Below, in pieces: positions 1-11,664 of a DNA stretch of 64,000 nt. Under the pieces are notes generated by a model. That model saw only the letters and a list, made by a program, of their open reading frames with translations. It ran no database searches and was not told the DNA's origin. Location of the stretch: assembly GCA_004194705.1 (NCBI GenBank), contig SADC01001323.1:372001-436000 (forward strand), read 5' to 3'. The position numbers and the translations under genes are program-made. Position 1 is the stretch's first letter; each line of letters opens with the position of its first letter. Origin of the DNA: Ditylenchus dipsaci (Eukaryota; Nematoda; Chromadorea; Rhabditida; Anguinidae).

Positions 1-2374
1 GCTTAGAGTGAGTCAGCAGTGAATAAATTCCATCGAGCGTCTGCCATGTCTGCCTGCATGATGATAAAAGGAATGGGGTAGAGCTGTTCTTCTTCCCGCC
101 TTTTTGTTCTCTTTTTGAATTGCAGCCAACTGCGCCTTGCTTCTTTCACAAACAACACACATCAGAATGGGGGTGGGGAATGGGGGGGGGGTGGCTGACT
201 GATGTTACGTTTTTTGCTTTGTTCCTCCTTCCCCCTTTTGCTGCAGCTAGCTGCTGCCCCTGCCCCATTGCGTAGTTCCTACTGCTGTATATACTATTAG
301 TAGTAGTTGGTGTGTGGTTAGTGGCTTGCTGCTCTTCTTTTTACTCCCATGTTTCCGATTTTTTTTGTATAGACTGAAAATAGACTATTTATTGTTATAG
401 AGCAGTGATCAAAGGTTCCGGCAATATTTTTTTTGGCAACTTTTTACTATTTTATGTAAACAAATTAGTATCGTATATAGAGAGAATATAGGAATAAGTA
501 TACAGAAATGTCATCAGAAATTTTCAGAAGCCTTGACCGTCATACAGTTAACTAAAGCTAACATTTCAATTTTGACTTTACCATCAATAGTTTTTTTGCA
601 CCATCATTTTCAGGCTGTATATCTATCTATACGAATTTTTTTATGCTGGAAGTTAGTTATATATAACATTAAGCTTTAATCAAAAAGTAGACATTAAATG
701 TCTAATTAACATTTTTGTTTTAATAGGATGACACTATAATGGTCTAATATATCATATATTAAGAGGCGAGGGTCTTATTGGTGTAATCGAGTTATTTACA
801 AATATGACCCGTAAAATCGGATTCTCTACGCTTTTTGGAATGTACTGACAGATAATTTTAGCAAAAGAATCAAAAATATAAATAAAAAGTGACATGCCCA
901 TCGCCGATGGAAATGTTTCGAAAGGGGTACCAATGAAATTCAAACAAGAAAAAACTCACGAAATTTGGTAAAAAACCAGAAAAAATTGGTCCCAATGCGA
1001 ATGGAACCGAAAAATGTTCCTCACTACTCAAACATTGGGCCACTGGTGCTGATCAACAATGGCAGGGTTCTGGATTACTTATGACCGGAAAAATACTAAA
1101 CAATGTTCAATTTCGAAATAATTGTTTTTGGAATTCCCATCTGGTGAAGAGATTCGACGTTTTAAGAGGTCACGTGATATCGAGAGTTGACTGATTTAAT
1201 ACGGTATACTAGTATATTATAGTCAAAAAATAGGGTGCCAACAGTGTTTTCTTCTCTGAATTTCTTTTAAAAGCATTCTGCCTGGTCTGACGAAAAAATT
1301 CTGCCTGCGTTTTTCAAAGTGGACTAAATGCCATATTTTACAAGTAGTCGAGTAAAAACGAAAATAAATTGAACAAGTTTGCTTGTACCGGCCTTTTTGC
1401 AGTGTAAATTCAATGGTATGCCATTTATAATAGCTGACCTACTATATAACATTGTGGCTCTAGTCAACTTTCTTTGAACAGCATTTGACTAAAACAGTTT
1501 ATTAAAAAGTTGATTGTGGCTCACTGCTTCACAGTTTAAAAAAAATTTTTGCTTTTTATTAAGTTATATTTATTAAGCCAGTTATAACTTTATAATTTTT
1601 TCCCCAAACCATCTCATTTTGCAAGAAAAAACTATGGTTTCTTTTCGTCTCACACCAGGTTTCATGGTAAAAAAAATTCTTCTAAACTTTGCATTCTCCT
1701 GTCAGTTGACTCATTCCTTTATGACGATTTCGTGAATTGTTGTTGCTATTGGTTTTTGGTCCTCTAAACCAGCCCTTTTCAAAAATATAGCATACAACAG
1801 GGAAGATGGCTTGAATATGGTTAAAAGTGGAGAAGCTATTGATGATTGTTTTATTTCCTTGTTGATAGAAAACAGCTCGCCGCCTGCTTTTGGCCCTCTT
1901 TTACCTAGCCTTCATCTACAGCACAAAGTTCAACGATCGATTTAAGAGGATGGCTGCTGTTCCCCTTCTTCTACTTCCCAACATCATGTGTTGTTGTTTA
2001 TATACTTGCGATGAATTCCCCCAATATGTCTTTCAATTTGACTTGTTTGCGTGTTAACTTGATCAAAAGAGACTCTTTCCAAATACGTACTTTTGTTTGT
2101 GCTCTGCCAAAGTTGTGGCGTGGACTTCATTTCAGTTGTAATGATTAATGCCACATGAGTTTCATTAATAATGATAGCATTTTGAATCATTCTGATCTCT
2201 AATTGTTCTTTTGTTTTTTAGTTGGAAAGTTTAATCTTTTTCAAAATTGAGTTTTTTTCAAATCAAATATACGCATATATGCATTTAGCTACAGTCGACT
2301 ATCTACATGTGGATAACCAACTGTAAAGTTGACTATTCTACAGCTTCTCGATCAAACACTTAAATAGCTGACCA
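1..2374. other. Intergenic, no gene recognised
   Basis: No open frame here has exon-like splice signals or a recognisable product. The first 350 bases are richer in GC than the rest and hold a G-run near position 182, so they could be a promoter or the end of a gene lying outside the window. Near position 2290 there is a TACAGTCGAC end resembling the termini of the pogo-like elements found elsewhere here. Confidence 0.4.
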
Positions 2375-2627
2375 TACCGTATTTCCTCTAATTAGCCGAC
2401 ACCCTCTAATAAACCGACACCCCAACTTTGAGGGTCCGTATCTCAGTCCACAGAAAAAAATTTACATCGTTGTCAATTGCGTTTTCTTAGCTCCTACGAG
2501 CTCTATCGATTCCGCTTTTTCGATTTTGGATCTTCACCCGAAAATGTCGAGATCGACTTAAAATTTTCACGACTTTTGAAGGGTTGAAAAATAAACCGAC
2601 ATGTCGGCTAATTAGAGGAAATACGGT
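2375..2627. repeat. ACCGTATTTCC inverted-repeat element, copy A (word CCGACA)
   Basis: About 253 bp, starting TACCGTATTTCCTCTAATTAG and ending with the inverted complement. The word CCGACA occurs twice inside the left end and once in the right end, where it is joined to its complement as CCGACATGTCGG. The middle contains TATCTCAG, ACGAGCTCTA and TTCACCCGAAAA segments that are shared with the copies at 14793, 34920 and 61417. It has no open frame and is therefore non-autonomous. Confidence 0.85.
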
Positions 2628-3173
2628 AGTTAACTGTGAAACTGTTAAGCAAAACAAACTGTTAAAAAGTTAATCAAAGGTTCATCTGCAACCACTTTAC
2701 ATTGCACATTGGTTGCAAAACACTGATTTTTGGATTATATTATTCTAAATAAAAATTTTATGTTCCTGACTCATTGAAGAGCACCTTAGCGAAAACAATA
2801 TTTTGAATGACTCCACCCTATTAGTTAAATTACAAACATAAACTTTTTTCAATCTGATGCGTAAACACTTGTGCTAACTCGTAGTGCTGCATGACTTCTT
2901 AGCCTTTTTCTTATAATTGCTGTCTTTTTATTCACAAACATTTGTTTTCTCGCTTGAAATATCTGATCTTCGGTCTTTTGCGCAAATTACTTGTCGAAGA
3001 CCATCTTTTTTGGTCTTTACATTCAGCAGTTTCAAAATATTTGGCGCTGTATTTTGATCTTTTATTAGGATATTATTATGTTTGTGTAACATCTTTTTCG
3101 CCAACTTTGCGGTGCTTAGTGCTGATCTTTAGGCTTATTACATCTTATTAGTAGCCAAAATGTTTAATTACGC

Positions 3174-3232
3174 TTACCGTATTTATTTAATAGAGTGGTA
3201 CGTCTAAGGAGAAAAAATGCACCTAATCGGTT
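3174..3232. repeat. Single end of the ACCGTATTT element family
   Basis: TTACCGTATTTATTTAATAGAG is the left terminus of the family, but no matching right terminus is visible within 1 kb. It could be a broken copy, or one half of an older element whose other end lies at 4494 inside the downstream gene. Confidence 0.5.
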
Positions 3233-3591
3233 GTTTTAATGTCGTTTCGGAGCCATATTTTAAAACTTGAAAAACTAGTGGTACAATGTATATTAAACTT
3301 ATGCATATTTGAAAGTTTCATTAGGAGCATCAACATCAGAATTACAAATTTCTTTAAAATTCCCTGAAAATTTAGTGCTGTAGATAGTAGGTCGATCTTC
3401 TGATTTTTCATCTTCTTCGAGTGTCTTTTTCTGTAAGAAAATTTTTGAAGAAATTTACCGATTCTGATATTGATGTTTCTAACCCAACTTTGAATTTTGC
3501 AAAAGTTTTGCTGTAAAGCAACACTGATTTGTTGACAAAGGAATAATTTTGAATAAACAACTGTAAACTAAGAAATAATCAATTGTATCTA

Positions 3592-3797
3592 CAGTCAACT
3601 CCCTCCATAGTGCACACCCAAGGGACCGGCGCCAGGTGTGCACTATGGCGAGGGGTGCACTATGGCGGGGGGTCACTATTGAGGAAATTTACTGTATGGT
3701 GGCCAAACACATCGGTACCGGGTGTGCACTATGGCGGGGGTGTGCACTATGGCGGGTGTACACTATGGCGGGTGTACACTATGGAGGGAGTTGACTG
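3592..3797. mobile_element. Pogo/Tigger-like MITE
   Basis: The terminal inverted repeats are CAGTCAACTCCCTCCATAG and its complement, flanked on both sides by TA, as expected for a Tc1/mariner-superfamily insertion (pogo/Tigger termini begin CAGT). The interior is built from five or more copies of a TGTGCACTATGGCGG unit. It is 206 bp and non-coding. A close relative lies at 61931-62066. Confidence 0.8.
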
Positions 3798-3891
3798 TAA
3801 CCTAAAATAGTTAACTCGCGCTGAATGTTGTATATTTGTGGTTGTCGAATGCGAGCTTGAGAATGTTAATATCTTAACTATTTTAGGCTCT

Positions 3892-6800
3892 ATGTCATCA
3901 GCAGACAAAAGTGCTGATCAAGAGACAGTAGCCAACCTATTTCCGCAGCACAACTTGCCACATTCATGAATAATCCACTATTTAACCACCACTCATTTGC
4001 TTACCTGCCTACAATAAACCCGACGAATTCGTCGCCTGCACCCATGTTTGGCCTAGATGAGGCAAGTGGTATCCCACTAGAGAAGCCAAACAACTTCTTT
4101 CTGGAAAATTTTATCAATCAAGCAAACATCAGCAATGCAACTGACCCATCTACATCTTCTTTGACTGCAACTTCTCATTTGTGTAAGTTTTTTGAATTAT
4201 TTTTATATGATTTTTATAATTTAAATAATTATAGTGAACAACGATCTAACAGAAAATGAAAGGGTTCATTCCACATCCACCCAAAACTCTTACAACTCAG
4301 AAGCCTGGCTGGAAGAGTCTAAAGATTTTCTTCTCCAAATAAGCCAAAAAAGAATGCTAAAGATGGAACCACTCCAATAACTTCACCTCAACCTGATGAT
4401 GATAACTTGACAATATGGTTGGTATTTACACTTATTTGTTAATTTGAACTGTAAAAAAGTAAAAAAAGGCTGACTATCAATGGGGCCGATAAAATACCGT
4501 ATTTATTTTAATAGAACGACAGCCTATAATAAAAGGCATAGTCGAGCCCAAAACTAGGGAAAAGGTAACCATGATTTTATCGACTCTTTTAAGAAATGGT
4601 GGTTAACAAGTCAATGTCATTGAGATAGACACGTCAGATAAAAGTTTAAAATAGTGATAAATCACCGTTGGCTCCATTTTAAAACTTTCGGATTTTTTAA
4701 CTTCGAAAATATTCTAAAGTTTTGAATAGTTGTTGAATTTAAAAATTGGATGTAAAACCCACATTGTATAAAAAATGTCTTCTCTTTTGTCCGACCTGGT
4801 AATATCAAGAGACATTGAATCGATTGTTAGAAATTAAAAAATGAATTAAAATAGCTGTAATAAAACAAGAAATAATTCAAAGAGTATTTTTGGAGTAAAG
4901 ACGCTGTGAAAGTTTGAAATTGCTATTGCAGTCAATGCCGATGATCTTTTAGCTAGAATTACAACATTTTCCATACCTGGTAACCAGCTTTAATTTTAAC
5001 ACTTTACATCTTGAAATAAGAAGGATATTTCACATTGGCTACTTCTGCTGTTTGCACCTCTCCCCTTTAATTTTTCTTAAAATTCGATAAAATTATTAAA
5101 AGAATCAGAGTTATGCAATTTATTTTTAACCAAAGTTAATTTTCAGCAATGTTTGCGGAGATGAAGCAAGTGGTCGGCACTATGGCGCTGCTACATGTAT
5201 TTATTTAATAATATTATATTCATCGGTTTTAAGCTGGAAAATTTTTAGGCTTTGGATGCAAAGGATTTTTCAGGAGAACGGTAAACTCTTAATAATATTA
5301 TTTTTAAGATGAATCTTTTTCGGAGAATCGACGTTATGTACCTTTTGCCCGATTCTAGAGCTACTCTTTGTTCGAACTTCTTAGGCCTTAGGCTTAGGGG
5401 TACGCCAGCGTATGTTAGGACGGACTAAGAAATGTCTTACTCGTTTTTTCCGGAGTAATCTGGGACTTGAACTAATATTTGGGTGTTTTTTTCATGAGGT
5501 TTCACAAAAAAAGAGATTTGGGACAAAATGGGACAAAAGGTACATAGCGTCAACACACCCTTTTTTCTGCCTTGTTTTTGGATCAAAAGTGCCTTGTTTT
5601 TTTTCTTAGTCAACGCGGAAAGTATATAAACCATTTTTTAAAGTTATACAACCATTAAGTAGCCCTGATCTTCTAGCTTCTAATGGCGTGTCATATGTTG
5701 CGACATCTTTGCAAAATAAAGTAGAAAAAAAATTAAAGAATGAAGCAAGTCGGAAAAAAATTTAAAATATTAAGTTCATATTTTTACCTTTTTGTGCTAA
5801 ATTTTTCAATTGTGTTGCAAGAAATGATACGCCATTAGAAACTAGAATAGCATGGCTACGTGATGGTGTTATAACTTTAGAAAATTTGTGCATGTACTTT
5901 ACGCTTTGACTATGAAAAAAAAACAAGACACTTTTGATCTAAAAACAAAACAGAAAAATTACTTATCTTTATTTTAACATTTTACCAAACGAGTACTTTA
6001 GGTGCGTGCAAACAAAACCTACTCCTGTCGATATGAGGAACGTTGTGAAATAGATAAAGGTAGTTATGCATCTTAAATTTACGTATAAAGATTAACTTTA
6101 GTTGGACGAAATATCTGTCGAGCATGCCGATTTCGCAAGTGTCTGAATGTTGGGATGGAACCTGACGGTAAATATGTTGCATTATTTCTGATTCCAGCTG
6201 TGGAAATTTAAAAAATGTTGCTGAGAAATATTTAGAAACTTCAAGGTTCTTACTGGTTTTACCTTTTAAATTTTTAGCGAAAATTAAGTGTTAAAAAATT
6301 CCGTTGTGAAAATGCCTGCTTGCTAAAAAATATGTCACCAAAAAGTGTAAATAATTTTTGGATTTCCTGAAAAATCCTGTAATCGTTTTCTGTTTTGGAA
6401 TTCTTAAACACACAGATGAAAAAATATGTTTTTACCTTTTTTTCAAAAAAATTCTTAGAAAATTTGAAAAACTCCCTGAAAGTCAATTAGAGTTAGCTGT
6501 AAGAACTAAAATATTTAACCGAAAACAGTACGAACTCAAGTAAAAAGTAAAAGACCTGTTAAAAGTAACATTACAGTAATTTAAACACTTTTAGCCATAA
6601 GACCAGACCGGGACAAGACAGGAAGACAGAAAAACCCACGCCGGATAAGTACCCTGTCCACAAATAGTCAAGAAAACGAGAAAAATGACCTGCTGCCTAA
6701 CTTCAAGTCTGACCCCGACGCAATGGACATTGCAACTAGTCAAGCCCAGGTCCCAGATACTAGTCAAGACCTGAGAAGTGAAGACTCAGCAGACAGCAGT

Positions 6801-8293
6801 GCTTCAACCACAGAAAAAGATCTTATCTTACAAACTTTGCTTGAGATTGAAAAGATCTGCAACCAGCTAAAAGACTTCAAAACCGAGACAGAGCTTCATG
6901 TAGATAGGAATAGCCAGATGTCGTCTCTCATCGATATTCTTCATCAACCTCACTTATTGCTCAGAGAACTGAGGTAAATTATGATAACCAAACTCCTTAA
7001 AAAACACTAATTTTTCCATTGTTTTATTCAGATAGACTACAGCGGCAAAAGAGAAATATCGCACTCCACAGAGTTTCAAGATGGATTTTGTCGAATTATG
7101 ACACTATCTATTGACTACTTCAATACTTTGAAACCATTGCTGACTTGTTGCCTGATGAAAAGGTTGGTTAAAAAATTGGGCGCTAGTAGCGAATACCCCC
7201 CCCCCCAAGCATCCGACCTTTAAAAATTGCTGTAACTACCCTTGCAAACAACAAGTTTAGGCTTAGCCCTTAGGCTTGGGGTAGGCCAGCGTACGGAAGT
7301 TATGACTAATGAAGAGTTTGCGCACATTTTCCGGGGTCTAAGACATATATTTGGGTACTTTTTACTAAAGTAAAAAAAGTGAAAATCGTTGGGGGGGTAT
7401 TCGCTACTAGCGTCAAAAATTGATTTTTCGTTTTTGATTAACTATGAAATAATCAGCCAGAGTTAAATGTCAAATTTTTGAAAAAACCAAAACATTTTGT
7501 TGTAAAAAGAGTTAAAAAAGCAAATATTCAGATTGTTCTACTTCAAAGTTTCCTGGCGCCCTTTATTGTCTTCTCTACAGCCTTCCAATCAGTCAACGCC
7601 GGTCAGCCAGAGTCAATACTGCTGCCCAACGGCTACTTTCTACGCCCTAATGCTCCTCTAACTAGCTTCATCGAGCTTCCAGAAATGTTCGATAAAAACA
7701 CAATTCAATCCCTAGCTGTCAGAATCAAGTAAAAAGTTTTTTTTCAATTTGTATCAAATAACAATATTATTTTTTCAGCTTCATTTGCAACTCGATAGTG
7801 GATTCCCTGCAGCACAGCTTGAAACAGTTGAAATTATCTGAAGTAGAGTATGTGAGCATGAAAGCAGTTATTGGTAAGTTCGTTTTGATTTGTCACTTTG
7901 TTATAAATGAATGGTAATTCCAGCACTGGACCCGTCTATTAGAGGAGTCAGTCAAGAAACTTCCACTATTTTATCAGGGGCTCGGGATTCAGTGCAAAAT
8001 GCCCTCTTCCTGCACCTCATGGATCACTACCCATCACAAAAGGCAGTGGCTAGATATGGCCAGATTTTGATGCTGAGTGCAAATGTTTCGGTTAGATGAA
8101 CATACTTTTTTGAATTGTACAAAAAATAAAAAAAAATTTTCAGAAAATTGGTGCTTTCCTAAGTAGTGTGATGGACGTAATCCAAACAATAAGGCCGTCT
8201 ACCCCCAGCAATGCCCTAATCTTTCAGTTCTTCAACAATGTGGACTCAAGCAACCTTGTCAACTTGCGTTCTTCTGTATATTGCACCAGTTAA
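3892..8293 (+). CDS. Nuclear hormone receptor (NR family transcription factor)
   Basis: Twelve exons: 3892-4182, 4235-4417, 5147-5196, 5249-5280, 6002-6059, 6102-6167, 6595-6973, 7032-7162, 7532-7728, 7779-7873, 7924-8090, 8144-8293. Exons 3-6 encode a full two-zinc-finger DNA-binding domain: CNVCGDEASGRHYGA, CFGCKGFFRR, CRYEERC, CRACRFRKCLNVGM, then the basic C-terminal extension DRDKTGRQKNPRR. Exons 8-12 encode a ligand-binding domain with the helix 3-5 signature LLPDEKIVLLQSF. The P-box reads CFGCKG rather than the common CEGCKG. Upstream is a polar N-terminal region of about 150 residues. Splice phases fit across the DNA-binding domain. One-base frame corrections are needed near 3960, 4322, 6915-6950 and 7133. 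ATG 3892 follows an acceptor-like TTTTAG; ATG 3966 is the alternative start, avoiding the first correction. A ligand-regulated nuclear transcription factor is inferred from the family; the ligand is unknown. Confidence 0.9.
4494..4560. repeat. Partial ACCGTATTT element in receptor intron 2
   Basis: ATACCGTATTTATTTTAATAG followed by a second CTATAATA unit marks one end of the dispersed element family inside the 729-bp intron between exons 2 and 3 of the nuclear receptor. No right end was found. Confidence 0.5.
7181..7412. mobile_element. MITE with CGCTAGTAGCGAATACCCC termini, in receptor intron 8
   Basis: The 232-bp element has inverted ends CGCTAGTAGCGAATACCCC and its complement. It fills most of the intron between exons 8 and 9 of the nuclear receptor. 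Sister copies lie at 36370-36846, which carries an insertion, and more degenerate at 17570-17815. All contain a module resembling TAGGCCAGCGTACG that also occurs in unrelated elements here. Confidence 0.85.
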
Positions 8294-8910
8294 CCAAAAT
8301 AACCAGATCTATTTGTATATAAACTGTAAAAATATTGTTAGCATATCCCCCATTAATATTTATCCCTTTGATGTGCAAAAAGATAGTGATATTCATTTCA
8401 AACTATATGTGTTTAGACTACTGCAAAAATCAGCTTAGTTTCCCAATGGGTTTCGCTTACATATTTCAAAAATTTGTTTAGTTAAGTTTATCACACCTTT
8501 TTTCAACTGACTAGGCTAAATATTTGAACTTTGTGCCTATATACCCTCTAATATAAGCTCTCCCTAAAAGTGACGAAAAATGTGCACAAAAGTCCTGGTC
8601 CCGAAATTTTAAAATTATAAAAATGCGTCCCAAAAATTTGTTGCCCGAATGTTTCGGTCCCAAAATTGGTATGGCAAAAAGTCCATAATGCGAAAAAGTC
8701 CATATGAGATAGCTAAAATAATATTTGTCAACTATTTCACAGTAAATTGTTTTTCAACTGCAATAACTTGTTTCAGAGTTTACTCTGTTTCACTATTTTA
8801 CAATTAGGCGTGGTCACATTTTTTGAAGTTGAGTCTAGTTTTTAAGCCTAGCTCACCTTTTTCACAAATAACTTCGGTAATTTTTCGCCATTGTCAATAC
8901 GATCAATATT
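8294..8910. other. Intergenic after the nuclear receptor
   Basis: AT-rich sequence downstream of the receptor stop codon. It probably includes the 3' untranslated region. No gene or clear repeat was recognised. Confidence 0.4.
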
Positions 8911-9040
8911 TACCGTATTTTCTGTATTAACTTCATACGGGGAGTCAACCCTTGAAAAATCTTGAAATTCTTAATCAAAATAGCCCTAACTCTGAAATCC
9001 TAGTAAAAACGAGGGGGGAGTTATTAGAGGGAATACGGTA
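8911..9040. repeat. ACCGTATTT element, short copy
   Basis: A 130-bp copy with left end TACCGTATTTTCTGTATTAAC and right end GTTATTAGAGGGAATACGGTA. It is internally deleted compared with the ~250-bp copies. The right-end word is GGGAG; GGGGAG also occurs in the left half. Confidence 0.7.
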
Positions 9041-9517
9041 TGCTATTTTTCCAGTGGTCTAAATGCATAAATTGACATTGTGTGTATAATTGAGCTGCTT
9101 GTCTCCGTAATCTTTCAATAATGTTGCTCCATTTGATCTTGGTGATGTCTTGCTATTATTCCCCATCAAAAATTCTTTCATTTTTAAGGCCAAACTTTGA
9201 AGAATGCTTTCCTTTGCTGTTGCAGTTTTATCAACATGCTAGCTCTCCTTGGTCTCATTTATTATTATTTTGCTTTGGTATCTTTGTTGTCAAACCACCC
9301 GGTGACTTTCGTTTTCAACCCGATGTTGTTGTATATAACTTGGTGTAAATAATTGTCCTGTTTGTGGTCTTCTTGCCTGCATATAACCTTCGCTAGTTCA
9401 TACACACATATATAAACTATATATATACATATATATGCAGATTGAAATGCTAAATAAATACTCTTAATTACTATAAACATCTTTGCCACAAGTCAGTGTA
9501 TGCAAAATTAAATACTA

Positions 9518-9662
9518 CAGTTAAACCAATATTTAACGTAACTCAAGATATCATCCGAAAATTACGTTGTATGGAATTTCACTATATAGTGTTTACAATG
9601 CCAAATACAGAGCTTTCATGATTACGTTATAAGGAGTTCTACGTTAAGTAAAGGTGCGACTG
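9518..9662. mobile_element. Pogo/Tigger-like MITE
   Basis: 145 bp between CAGTTAAACC and GGTGCGACTG, flanked by TA on both sides. Inside, AACGTAAC and its complement recur, giving an internal palindrome. Confidence 0.65.
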
Positions 9663-9890
9663 TACACTGAAATGAACAGAATCATTTTAAACCGACCCTT
9701 TCAGATGAAATTTTGGGAATAAGACGAATTTGGAAAAAATTATAAGATTTTGACCCCAAAAATAAGACGTTTGCTCCAAAAATGTAGCTACCAAGCTAAG
9801 TAAGTTTATTATCGCATATACAGGGTGTATCAAGAAATTTTAGCTTTTCAAAAATGACCATAACTTTTTTCGTGGTGCGATTTTCAAAAT

Positions 9891-10446
9891 TAAATTCATC
9901 TGCGGTAAATTCATCTGCAAAGTTCGTATCCCTGTGGCGGACATCACCTTTATTAGAAAGTTCGCATCTGATAAAGAGCACCATCGTTTGACCTTGGACT
10001 AATTGAGTAATATCACCTAAATACTGCCTAAGTACCGTCACCATAGTACCATCGAGATACCTGGTTACTACCACCTAGATGACTGGGTATCACCTCCTTG
10101 GTACCATCACGTGAGTACCACTAAAACAGGAATGACTGTGTAAAATAGAGATGTAACAAACTTTGCTTAAAAAGAAACAAAATGTCAAAGACTTCAAGAT
10201 TCTAGGGAATTTGGGCCAGGAAAACATGCTTGAGCCCGCTCTAACGTACGCTGGCTTACTCTGCGCCTAAGGCTTTGCCTAAGTTAGAGAAAGACACAAT
10301 TTGGCTATAAATATAATTTTTCCATATGGAACCCAAATGAGCTCAAGCCCAAGTGAGTGGACTGAGATTCGAACTTTCTGATTAAATGATGTCCACCACA
10401 AAGATTTAAACCTTGCAGGTGAATTTACCTGCAGATGAATTTACCG
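9891..10446. repeat. Element with repeated AAATTCATCTGC termini
   Basis: The left end holds two copies of TAAATTCATCTGC and the right end two inverted copies (GGTGAATTTACC, GCAGATGAATTTACCG). Between them are several ACCACCTAGATGACTGGGTA-like steps and a CTAACGTACGCTGGC module. It is related to the elements at 24552-25185 and 39888-43711. Confidence 0.6.
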
Positions 10447-10494
10447 TTTTCTGGCAATAAATTTTTCTCGCTGACAATATTTTTCGGTATATAA

Positions 10495-10680
10495 TGTCAA
10501 AAACACGATTTTTGTTGGTATCCTGTGGTTTGGGTCCTGGTCTGTGGATGGTTCCTGGATAAGCAAGGACCTGAAATAAAAACCTCAAACACACGTTTTT
10601 GCTTGGTCCTCCTTGTGTCTTCAGATGTCTTCTAGATGACCAGGTCTCAAACCATGGGGGTACCAAGCAAAAATCTTCTT
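10495..10680. repeat. TTGGTCC...TGTGGTTTGG dispersed repeat
   Basis: Short repeat with GGTCCTGGTCTGTGGATG and CTTGGTCCTCC units. It is related in either orientation to the sequence within 38133-38399 and to 58785-58870. No coding potential was seen. Confidence 0.5.
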
Positions 10681-10723
10681 TTTGACAAACTTCGTCAATA
10701 CATCTTACTGGCATGGTTAGGTT

Positions 10724-11171
10724 TGCGGATATAAAAAATGGAGAACTTTTGCGAACCCATCATTTTTAACCAAAATTTTTTTAACCCATTTTAAGCCCAC
10801 ATAAACGGGAAGACTTTTGTAGAACGTCATTTGCAGATTGAAATTCGCAGAACAACTTAAACTGAGGCAAATCATGGAATCCTTTTTTCCGCTGCAGCAT
10901 TTGCGGGTGCGACACTGAGGGAAATAATATTTGCTGAACAAAATTTGTGAATAAATAAAATTAATTAGTATATAACATAGTATATGCGATTATAGCAATT
11001 TCCCCAATCTCTTTCCACAAATGTCGGTCTGCAAATCTCGTCTGGTTAAATGTTATGGCCGCAAATGATATTATGCAAATGTTTGTACGCAAATGTATGT
11101 CCGCGAAAATCTAAACGCAATAGTTGCTTCCGCAAATGACCTTCCTCGAATGTTTACGCGCAAAACTCGCC
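10724..11171. repeat. Foldback region built from CGCAAATG words
   Basis: The left half repeatedly carries TTTGCG/ATTTGCAG and the right half carries the complement CGCAAATG/GCAAATGT at least six times (for example near 11029, 11055, 11073, 11087). The two halves face each other as a loose inverted repeat about 450 bp long. No open frame explains it. Confidence 0.5.
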
Positions 11172-11664
11172 ATGCCATCTTATTTCTATACTTTGTTTAG
11201 TTTTTGAACCCACGCACAGGAAATGTTCAAAAAGAATAAAAAAAAAACAATAAACTTTTTGTAATAATTCACAGCACACATACTACATTTTTCTTGACTT
11301 TAGATAAAAAGGGCACATTATTTCGGACATCTTAACCTTGAAAAATGCTGTTATTTGTTGTTTCTATTCCAAAAATGTGTCAAGTAGCACTCCTCCAACA
11401 AACTTCATCGTTTTATTTTCACCTAAATAGGTTTGATTGGATCTGTCGCTAGCAGTATCAAACCAATTGCTCGCTTAACTACTCCACCAAAGATAAATAA
11501 ATCCTTGATTTTTTTCTTCTACTCCCTAGCAGAAAATAACTGATTATAGGTGGCTAAAGACAAGGATGGATAGCCCAAACAGATAAGAAATAACTGGAAC
11601 CACCAAAAATGAAAGTCTTAAATAAGAAGAACAAAGACGCCAGCAATCACTTTATTCTCCCAAG

